Below, piece by piece: positions 61,201 to 64,000 of a DNA stretch of 64,000 nucleotides. Position numbers and translations under genes: made by a program. The stretch covers positions 1 to 64,000 of the forward strand of contig CAYWOS010000012.1 in NCBI GenBank assembly GCA_964459985.1, written 5' to 3'. The DNA comes from CAYWOS01 sp964459985. GTDB taxonomy: Bacteria; Bacillota; Clostridia; Christensenellales; Aristaeellaceae. Positions within the stretch are counted from its first letter, which is position 1, and each line of letters opens with the position of its first letter. The notes beneath the pieces were generated by a model. It searched no databases and was not told the origin of the DNA. It saw only the letters and a program-made list of their open reading frames with translations.

Positions 61201-64000
61201 ACGCGCATGAACAGCAAGGGCGGCTTCACCAACAAGGGCTACCTGCGCGCCGAGGGCAAACTGACGCGCGCGACCACGCTGAACGTCAATTCGGGCGCGG
61301 AGATCTACAGCGATTACGGCGACATCATCGTCAAGGCCGTCGCGGGCGTGAACGACAATATCCAACTCCACGCGAGAGTTGAAAACGTCGGTCTCGTGTC
61401 CATCGGCGACGCCCGCACAAAGAGCACGCTGAACTCCACCGTCACCACGAATATCCAAAAAGACGTCGTCCTGCATAATACCTTCAACAAAACATATATC
61501 CACGCCGATTCGTCCGAAGGCTACTCCTACGCCTATACTTACGTTTACAATGCCGGTCTCGGTAACGAGCCGGACGCGCGCGCTATCCAGCATCCCTCCT
61601 TCGCCGCTGCGGTCAACGTAGGCAAGAGCGGAAGCGGCGACGCCGCGCAGATCACGGGCGCGCAGGTCGATATCCGCGCCTTCCAAAGCAAGCTGCGCAT
61701 CAAATCGCAGACCTACTCGCGCGGGCGCGGCTTGGGCGTCAACGTCTGGTCGTACACGATCATCGCGGCGGGCGAAAGCATTGACGGAAAGAGCAGCTCC
61801 ACCTCGTCGGCATCCATCAAAGCCGTCACGCAGGTCAGCAACGCCGTCATTCGCGGCTATGAATCGGTCACCATCGAATCCGAACTGCACCCGACCAACG
61901 GCAGCACGCATCTGGAGAACTACGGTCATTCCAACGCGCAGGGCATGGGCGAATCCAAGGTGTTCGCGGAAATCAACGTCACGCTGCGCGCAGAAACAAC
62001 GGTGACCGGCACCGTCGATATCATTACCGCCAAGGCGACCATCGACAGCCTGCGCTTCAACGGTACGATAAAGAACGGCAAGCGCGATCAGCATACAGGT
62101 TTCTTCGCGGCGGGGTATAAGTACGGCAGTGATGAAACGAAACGCCAGACAGCGCCTTCGATCGACGGCAACGTCGTGTTCCACATCGGCGACGCGGCGG
62201 CCGGCATCGTGATCGATATCAGCAACGGCCAGTACGGCGACGGTAAGCTGACGGTGCGCGCGGTCGGCCTTAAGGAGAATACCAGCAAGGTCGTCAATGT
62301 TTCCGGCAGCATCACCATCGCCGATCTGTTCAACGCCAAGAACGGCACGCTGTATGTCGCGGGCGGGCTGAAGAACAACATCGTCTATGATCAGGCGTAT
62401 CTGTACGAAGTGCGTATCATCAACCGCACGGGCCTTGATCTGACGCTTAACCGCATCACGGTGGAGAACATCGACTACATTCGCCCGACGATCTCCGGCG
62501 GCGGCAGCGTCCGACATACCAAGAGCAACTACACGACGCCGCCCATCACCGTCGAGAACCGTCAGCAGGGCAGCGTGAAGGTGAACAACCTGATCGCCGG
62601 GCACAGGAGCGTCGTTTCCTTCCTGTGGACGGGCGAAACGGGCGGCATACTGACCTCCGTGAATGAGCTGGCGCTTGCCGGATCGCAGATCAAGGGCAAC
62701 GCCGCGGCAGCCGCGCTCGTCGCGCCGGTCTGGGCGCACGAATTGATCGTGTCCGGCGCGGCCGCCATCGGGAACGGCATTAACAATCGCTTCTACGCCT
62801 ACCTGTTCAGGGGCAGCGACGGAATCGTGGATATGACTGCCTCGGGCAACGTCTACGTGCGTCTCGCCGTCGTCGAAATGACAGGCGTTGACAGCCTGCC
62901 TTCCGACAGCGCGGGGAGCGGAAGCCCCTCGGGACTGGCGCTCGACATGCGCAATATTTCCGCCGGCGCCGGCAGCGTCAACGATATCCTGCTCGAGCAA
63001 GCCGTCCGCATTTACCGCCTGAACAACTCGAACATCGTCTCCATCCTGCTGCCCGGCTCGCTCAACTTCATGACGGTCACCGCGGCGCTGTCCGCGTCCA
63101 AGACGCTTTCGACCGACCAAATGGAACGGTATTATCAGGGCCAGCATCCTGTGACGGGCGATTACTCCTACCTCCTGCCCAACGGCACGACGCTCTACAC
63201 CAACGAGGCGGGCGATATCCTGCGAATCACCGAAACGGTGGGCGATATCACGGTTGATCTGCGCGTTGCGGACATCATCTTCGACGAGACGCTGCCGCTC
63301 GTCACGCTCGCGGAGGGCGCGACGCTGAATCTGGAGACCGGCAAGCTCTCCATCGAGGACGGTTTCACCTTTAGCGCGCTGCTCGCGGGGATTGACGCGC
63401 AATTCATTCTGGCCAACATCGGGACCGGAGACAACCAATTCCAGTTCAGCTACCAGCTCAACGGCAGCGACGTGGAACGCTTCGCCGGGATCAGTCTTTG
63501 GTACACCGATCCCACGAGCTCGATCAGGTACTACACCGTCATTGGCAACGCCACCAACTATGACAGGCTCGCCGCGCTTCATGCCGAAAGCAACAAGACG
63601 GAAGAGTACTATATCCTTGCCGTCAGCGCCGACGGGAAGACCATGAGTGCGTACATGCTCACACCGGCGACGGCGGGCGAAGGCGAGGACGGCAGCGTGC
63701 TCTCCAATCTCAACTGGCAGAGGATCACCAACCTGACATCGCAGGCACCGGTTGAGGTAACGACAAACAGCGGGTATCATGCGTCATTCTACACGCTGGA
63801 AGGTCTTGCCGAGCCGGGCAAACAAATTCTGCCCCAAATCAGCAGTCTGGATTACTCTACTTTCTCCTTCAATATGGATAACGTATCCAAGGCGTTGGGC
63901 GGCGGTAAATGGTCGTATTCCAATTATGTGGGTAATGAATGGCGCGATACATATTATAATCTCGTCCTGTACAATGACAATAACTCCTACTCATGGGAGA
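43300..64000 (+). CDS. Giant repetitive beta-rich surface protein (3-prime end beyond window)
   Basis: A single frame opens at the ATG at 43300 (GGGAGG nine bases upstream) and stays open for 6,900 codons to the window edge without a stop. Residues 1-45 are a signal peptide (possible cleavage AYA45/E46; LPGC39 is a weak lipobox). Residues 69-173 are 35 Val-Asp-Pro triplets. Residues about 400-770 hold RTX-like motifs such as GMGNDKVDL, GGAGNDRI and GGAGDDVF. From about 900 to 4200 follow 52-77-residue beta repeats of the kind GTAAVGVSASALV then A-x-I-x-A-x-G-D-V-x-V-x-A, broken by charged helical inserts at about 1508-1587, 1684-1820 and 3370-3510. Residues about 4200-5700 are a 225-244-residue repeat array. 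The C-terminal visible part (to 6900) is less repetitive. It resembles LktA-type filamentous adhesins in style, which is inference. No anchor motif is visible yet. Confidence 0.9.
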   Translation, partial: MIKGTHRDGRNTGLLARVAFAMACLLLTTALLCGVLPGCSGQAYAETDASAPPTQETPLTQEPSGLPPVDPVDPVDPVDPVDPVDPVDPVDPVDPVDPVDPVDPVDPVDPVDPVDPVDPVDPVDPVDPVDPVDPVDPIDPVDPVDPVDPFDPVDPVDPVDPVDPVDPVDPVDPITPGDSSLVNALPITASSGVSETNALTNPSAPMLLNATGEDAPIGTGDTTVEAYAIPAGSAYIKEIGADISYGNTADSNAIQTAMTDALTYIKSLYTGDGEPADKTATIVVSDGVYQGGLTVQQSGGNAFAELLTAILGLDKDQDDKPSGKINIRIVAADALAADGSLTANSAGGAEVQGDITLDMPGMNVALAGLYLSTRGLVNVSNVNSFEYYGTKKDDNVTIRVVKVKKKVKIDTGMGNDKVDLQIEQRPNIDIAIETLTAADLETLQNLTNFSASTLEELKASAQSVVDAVKTITDTIDAFDYHKLSDVLDVDIMLGEGDDQIQSKLVNTTDLSLTPPDEALGTGSVIAFGIDMSATNIRIDGGAGNDRIDVSGGVKLSLARNLTVAVIDYVTHKVNGEALTASIPSSTMRLRGGAGDDVFTVNTTTAFVPVTQMEIAVYGETGYDRLHLTGKLDDSKPADQRITQSGNELTIRALAEITLLGGEYLPSIAIPFKDTFFVNSVDVEAFTDALANKRTINIADVAPGTTAQSFTDYIITPEEGEYSFFVDNDDTVTARYRVNYTSDMILPAAGLFLTNIVATGGNDILYVEKLVAEGFNLNLSGRHVYIEGELKGKNILVEAIASDDAVAALEQSLVEDDLNEENNMSVEVGLYAAENDVAIRVLAGADVIASETIDMIAGLTLEKPFIPLIDESFNPFTLKIGDADVTIRGSVKAGGSIQARSELNISIDVTNALLKVVVPLAVGVAVGSSKVIVEGDAILDAGASVNLRAESDINVLSEAIAGALKFSISLTVVQMETKTIVRGNANIKADGDTDLTAAAFVKAISFATGKKHNILSLSPQSGVFIAATFIQQETAVELLEHAGVEKTGALRLYSSSIIQSDNAAISIPAPSATDSPFSVFSVIPFVEKLAGVAPAGNQTMVGKLLSKITGSNSLGNKFTDATKSAVPEESGSVKQVMGALSLGYISNENTARIDTYEAVVASGDIAVHATGSTVSSLRADGSLYKTPPIDPVTGATPEDSPKTAIGAGVTVGIFTHNNIAEIIKGSLTGRGLSVIADSGYTASSVTAKAGHIPATANFGLGGAVGVHITKVVNNARLSVRATYHLRDGSLTVVSEGRGSFVTAGDASGKRERRSFSIGGLTIPLVPANQSTSGSAGIGAGIAVAITGIDFTAVIEDGVRIETIDGKKLNDVTVRAKYTAREYFDAAAGASGGTAIVPVLALAVSGLYTQAHVGAMGNALDLTGNLSILSAAAMTRTMSVDAAAVGAGAGVGASFGIAILNDLAEAALERSATAENISIDASAISRFSQTVKASAKGAAPASDPNGGTTPDQIGKNDAEKNANQDDLDKAMEEDGKKNNNNTPGSSDEKGEADKMADKNTKNAEDMSKNVNTKNVNPDSVKNASKNRPQAATQEGNIQVAAGLALNIQQNNASARLGDGLVIKANDNLTVRSLGDTDAVIKANASATNSEIGVGVAVAINYVRFANKAYIGLSKITAKSLTLRADIVEAAEKASVEEILADLLRYFADTEGLQFLIDALLEAEGEDSLGDLLAGNEAYDGLDLNDKETVEKLVIDLLVSKLTDNPFDTSKAIAGELVESIVKQFVDTLTDPSFLLGLIVGGAKGRIDTILSKYGLTAEVAAKRIYDAVSTALSIKFGSPSELEGTGNLISTSAIAGAGAANVGVAGAASIAVIRGDTQAVIADSLARQTDDLVISGIAQIAAYGAQNVYNTASAAPDKNGMAAKNKDGSGSTGSAGEAGVGVGASVALATIDVVVNALLGNHRDLRAEALSIVANSRSDIDSVSVAGSDPIARRDSIPMTTPELGGATNTVAPNNTTNKSIALDASVAMAIVDNVVLARVGEGAHIALNGGNVIETADEISKDEFEKANFWMRAYQRGQTLANASGFAMGGKAAVGAAVAVNLITSDIRASFLGEGKAGGKAKVEAITSNEDEAHALATAVGASLDRYLSKIRELFNMLSVGSTPPTLGAKINATIVGKLNSFAGPAMQTGGSMIAGLPLLPTLLARLNIKLPEAPKNDTANDKLKQNGGTPPASPQDMDQSAKKQKSINIAAAAGVNVTEHKATAEVLGDLTARDVEVKSENRSNYRTLATGAAVNIDTGSNCISAGVAVTVNDNEARATLDGAVIAQGDSGAKDDGDVRVVATLTQNMDEQYRGLLAAQALAGSVTGSGGTVGFAGAVAVMVAKARALAQVANDAILRGGRIIVEATDQSKLAVRAGGISVGGAKASLGASFGIVYAENAIKALVGNRANITGSSLRVEAKKLAVDSSDYVFPLGLNTLFTVDVSDENPDKKGLINLKTTTAPNGVVAIDVAIGTDDFLKIFDTLNYLASVNYYIETIAGSIAAGADAKLAMAGAFSLLMTGNQTEASIGSDATINLDEGDAAVIAENHTNTRVIGGAMGATSGTAGVGVNIASIDDRDKVYAIVGDRTVIESAGNTTVSAKAKSDAMAITVAAGVATGAGGGGAAIGGGVNVIVTGSDVRATLGDDVEITALKSARLIAENVSDLMLISTSVGVSTGTSAAAGGTLGVIVTGNKTLAVTGDDVVIRAGEGVTVRANSEEKLIDILASLSGAAGTGVSVAGTIGVLVAQSETRAQVGNKARVITTKGSAEILAGGKVKQIVVMAAATAGGGSAAVGASVNVGVFEQKVLSLVGDNAELIAENLEAGQNTVILAEGENQTIMVTIAGAAAPSGVGVSGTIPVVVSESTIRARMGSESRAEAGDSVVISADLITGFYSVGGAIALAGGSAAVGATISTMVIGNTVEALAEDAAKLIAHAAITTDTGLLPGVLLPNRTERRRGVTVNAQAGNCFLMASMSGAATTGTAAVSGVISTLVIKNTVRAAIRDRSHVTAGYNETGNKTSGGDDAGITVEADDESHLYNIGGGVSAASTAGVGATVVTMVYDKTIEASIGIGGQALAAGDVLVSADSADDVYLFALSFSAGGTAAVGVSASALVFQNDLLTSFGGELRADGDVSVLASSDSELFNIVAAVAGSGTAAVSPVAVVTYFEGETKAIVADDAVIDAAGAFLLDAKSKEFITSDAAGVAVSGTASVSGTVDIIVSKQKTQSLAGDNANIDAAAITVNAKDDYTLYAVVGSVAASGTADVGVLAVVGVMHNTVTAGAGASSILRSRTGDVAVKADAARTVASYAANVAGGGAAGVGVTLMVMVVGGKLTQDSSDSLLRKGDTLTQEQFDALSDKEKEEYNKQISGGFNPDGFMNDAFGDRAASGYKKDDLGAMLEGDGVRQSETHVGTTTEKDGKKETTFDGESGYVEGEYTPDESGEAPGKDAEIDETKNTDLENAGQLGATKPAYAPKDSVSAFIGTGAIVNAAGDIEVFSDDDLLADLISGTIAVGGYAGVGAGISVAMLYSNVEAAVRDGAILTAGGDITVAARSGSTPVDSDATSTDALKDSFSRKDAEGNENTDTFENDLTVDLTKRTIRAISITGAGALVGVSVAVASVNVFTNVIAYMEGDVLSARDLTVSATTDYPYVTTATVTAGGGLVAVGASVALEIIGGSTEASIVGDANIDVTGTVTVRTDLTVRGATGAGAFGFGGVAVNGAVSLLVNRQKVNTFVGRGVLIDALEFNVLANAATEAKAVLIGAAGGGVAVSLSAAVAIVEPTILTFVGATPSGFDAVAGAEAARAGRITVNFLSIKNNVDSTAVSTVLSVAGGGVAVNGNVLLVFNRTRAVAGLTRANVKSTVSILIDAFMDSDARSYICAATAGGVAVGVTVSYVHLRSMNDALVDLTNAEVSTKNLYVYAGRVDDRNSATAQSIALAANIGAISVGVNSAIADNNARNNARIIGSGVLTVAQKLDIYAYGSATAEAAVHGINAGGISIAASIALSVLRSEQRAVVEGGNVTAGSLIALSYLNNDKDDDVDTSKASLLTGSGGFISVAVNLAVAYGRSKSIAGVRADSLTLTGGDVEIRSYGKAGVLAKITNQSISYSFSASVMTGLAFAQGRFDSFMTLPRIAAPGAYDARVNNLSITTNALVRAVADVTPSAGGVSASMGGNYNVNLAMALVLAQSQAYISGVGFLKADGEITVSVLGTPTAEATVQTPNIQAGTVNVAANVATAILKAVQNAYIGQAHINAFSVSVSAELNNGKTTGAKAILGANGGSVDIGLVAVKANTATAIADAANTAEIVDASLTLVQKLLITSNATSYAVADVSKDVASVSGIGIGVNVLYAKAEGIFTALIDGADVSVPNGYITITNTYISKASAKTAPPCDGLSLDISFLSVKTNLADAIVGTITRASITGTGDITTNTLTVSAVGTGTADASLATATLSASAVDVAVNVTHAEVAAKQTAAVEGDHVTATNTMSVLSTFNKNKDGESGIKGATASIGAANGGKSDSFSVSLASVKANTATALITANVRAYVTAMNLNVAKSLTVTTDAVSYADAIVDSGLINLSALNAAVLVTQADAGGVFSSSINSDGSVTADTIMVATEYTTQANAISAQPNASLSLGSLAINNALADASTKANAAISGSADVNAKGSTTPIRVQTIGTATARANIAGGEFSASIVNIGTNFADAKVSAVQKAFIGLADDAPDGAQGPTVTAKDINVYSEFNHKSSTTGAVANVGSGMGAKIALKSGDVSLAHASITAKALAYINAQRINVSGSLTVQTAANAYAKAGVLAPTFSVSKYNAAAQQTQAYAGGIFDAYVTATGTEGVRAGNIIVQTDYKSIADAVSDQPDANISGSAIKINMADANAKTQANAYVDGAGVVNATGDIVVKTIGTATADAKIAGSKLSAGVINIATNVVKATVNAIQKAYVTGANVTARNLTVQSDFNNANSTTGARANVGSSGGVDVSLAGVDASTATASITASVKAYLDGAATNISGALKVLLNANAYAKSGIANGAVSISGGKAALQHTNAIAGGVFEAYILSITAGNSIVRAGSITVTNTYKSIADAASKQPDADIAGLSIKDNLAHAEASTRAQAYLTGGGQINAGSGAINIKALGTATANAVIAAAKVSASVVNIGFNTVKAIVSADQAAYVVGALIKAGSLTVQSDFNNNNESTGATASVGSNAGVKISLATTDVSKAIAQITAKVKAYVSGAATEILNALSVTVNANAYAKSGVDNGVASVDGIKAAVQQTEATAGGTFEAFIEAMLGGDSHIKARSITVTNSYKSIADAESKQPDASISAGTTAVNKATANASTEATAAVKGSGAITVTGALNVTASGKAIADAEISGTKFTLGGFNAAFNAVKADVNAKISAYVKGAAIKASSLKVEAVFNNSSKQGATAKVGTNGTADDDSLEIVAVNIKENTSEAVSEATVQSYIESARIDVTGGQIDVITKARTYANADVFGAGTSVSLVNATIMTVNANAKGTFTAKIDTGASGDYMNADKINVLLNYRAIVDAANGPAGGLKLANLDYNKSTAKTEVKATSSITGTGAIRTAGDVTVRTTADDISATSTGKTTKISVTAFDAVANYAVAYANAVQYAKIEGGVMDIGGALTVDSVVTESLAKAFVGAAANVSLVNVKTNSALSYSTITSGANITGGTIKASSVNVTSTSVDGESIAEAKSDNTWSMVVMGHLEAEARSHDSIHATISGAAIDATNSINITAKGNTKADAKTQGSAIAIGDDSSATAKAYIGHSTSDSNRQRVDASIGENATLVAGRNITVYAENLGTARTDIRKGSVSLASMSDASVPSYAYFKTTAGVGKNSSVTAGGDIKVSTKDKPDTKSDVVSKTIAIAVGTDKLYGMNTQDVVNTLTIDAAILRAGGGVTLLAQSDSIMYAQTRMNSKGGFTNKGYLRAEGKLTRATTLNVNSGAEIYSDYGDIIVKAVAGVNDNIQLHARVENVGLVSIGDARTKSTLNSTVTTNIQKDVVLHNTFNKTYIHADSSEGYSYAYTYVYNAGLGNEPDARAIQHPSFAAAVNVGKSGSGDAAQITGAQVDIRAFQSKLRIKSQTYSRGRGLGVNVWSYTIIAAGESIDGKSSSTSSASIKAVTQVSNAVIRGYESVTIESELHPTNGSTHLENYGHSNAQGMGESKVFAEINVTLRAETTVTGTVDIITAKATIDSLRFNGTIKNGKRDQHTGFFAAGYKYGSDETKRQTAPSIDGNVVFHIGDAAAGIVIDISNGQYGDGKLTVRAVGLKENTSKVVNVSGSITIADLFNAKNGTLYVAGGLKNNIVYDQAYLYEVRIINRTGLDLTLNRITVENIDYIRPTISGGGSVRHTKSNYTTPPITVENRQQGSVKVNNLIAGHRSVVSFLWTGETGGILTSVNELALAGSQIKGNAAAAALVAPVWAHELIVSGAAAIGNGINNRFYAYLFRGSDGIVDMTASGNVYVRLAVVEMTGVDSLPSDSAGSGSPSGLALDMRNISAGAGSVNDILLEQAVRIYRLNNSNIVSILLPGSLNFMTVTAALSASKTLSTDQMERYYQGQHPVTGDYSYLLPNGTTLYTNEAGDILRITETVGDITVDLRVADIIFDETLPLVTLAEGATLNLETGKLSIEDGFTFSALLAGIDAQFILANIGTGDNQFQFSYQLNGSDVERFAGISLWYTDPTSSIRYYTVIGNATNYDRLAALHAESNKTEEYYILAVSADGKTMSAYMLTPATAGEGEDGSVLSNLNWQRITNLTSQAPVEVTTNSGYHASFYTLEGLAEPGKQILPQISSLDYSTFSFNMDNVSKALGGGKWSYSNYVGNEWRDTYYNLVLYNDNNSYSWE
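43504..43818 (+). repeat. 35-copy Val-Asp-Pro (9-bp) tandem repeat
   Basis: The 315 bases encode 35 VDP triplets, with a single Ile and a single Phe in place of Val. Synonymous codons vary (GAT/GAC, CCC/CCT/CCG/CCA), so selection keeps the peptide and not only the DNA. It lies just after the signal peptide and probably forms a stiff stalk through the cell wall. Confidence 0.95.
51448..53400 (+). repeat. 52-77-residue beta repeats inside the giant gene
   Basis: The motif (S/G)-G-(T/S)-A-x-V recurs at 52132, 52363, 52567, 52726, 52882, 53044 and 53203. The last intervals are 159, 156, 162 and 159 bases (52-54 codons); earlier ones are longer because of inserts. Each unit is a hydrophobic Ala/Val/Gly strand pair, a short A-x-I-G turn and a G-D-V-x-V-x-A strand. 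Confidence 0.8.
55885..60400 (+). repeat. Array of about seven 225-244-residue repeats in the giant gene
   Basis: The (N)T-Y-K-S-I-A-D-A anchor and its variants occur at 55885, 56563, 57268, 57979, 58657, 59338 and 60028, intervals 678, 705, 711, 678, 681 and 690 bases. An independent anchor (QSDFNN-x-x-x-TGA-x-A and variants) falls at 56218, 56899, 57631, 58303, 58984 and 59662, which gives nearly the same period. Units 5 and 6 keep about 46 of 54 bases identical around the first anchor, which points to fairly recent duplication. Confidence 0.85.

Overview
The window looks like chromosome from a GC-rich, anaerobic, Gram-positive-type bacterium, most likely a member of the Clostridia. The evidence is a set of promoters of the TTGACA-17-TATAAT kind, strong GGAGG ribosome binding sites, a textbook CtsR operator, and AddB, DUF951 and YdjI-type SPFH proteins. 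There is also a complete glutamate mutase (methylaspartate) fermentation operon and a reverse rubrerythrin. I see no outer-membrane genes and no rRNA. The exact taxon is inference.

Layout. 0-11.6 kb: secreted RCC1 propeller and CapA-like proteins, two SPFH proteins, a degenerate receiver protein, a two-gene operon that joins acyl activation, acyl carrier and alpha-oxoamine synthase in one 1102-residue protein with an SDR reductase (a possible sphingoid-base-like lipid pathway), and an RlmI-type rRNA methyltransferase. 11.6-12.0 kb: a dense string of palindromes. 12.0-18.2 kb: glutamate mutase operon (GlmS, GlmL, GlmE, methylaspartate ammonia-lyase) extended by AtuA-like and DUF4387 genes, facing a PucR-type regulator. 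19.6-34.7 kb: housekeeping and metabolism (CtpA, LepB, DUF951, AddB, ThrC, reverse rubrerythrin, AraBD, CcdA-thioredoxin fusion, Hsp20, tRNA-Pro, ProC). 34.8-38.8 kb: a heterodimeric ABC exporter behind a leader peptide and terminator that look like a ribosome-mediated attenuator. 38.9-43.2 kb: an XRE regulator, a DUF6273-phosphodiester glycosidase protein and a TPR protein.

43.3-64.0 kb: one uninterrupted reading frame of 6,900 codons that starts with a signal peptide and runs off the right edge without a stop. It encodes a giant repetitive beta-rich surface protein with a 35-copy Val-Asp-Pro stalk, RTX-like glycine/aspartate motifs, 52-77-residue beta repeats and an array of about seven 225-244-residue repeats. 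It probably shares a promoter at 41.6 kb with the TPR gene. This is the most striking object in the window. Next come the attenuator, the acyl-ligase/ACP/oxoamine synthase fusion and the palindrome string.
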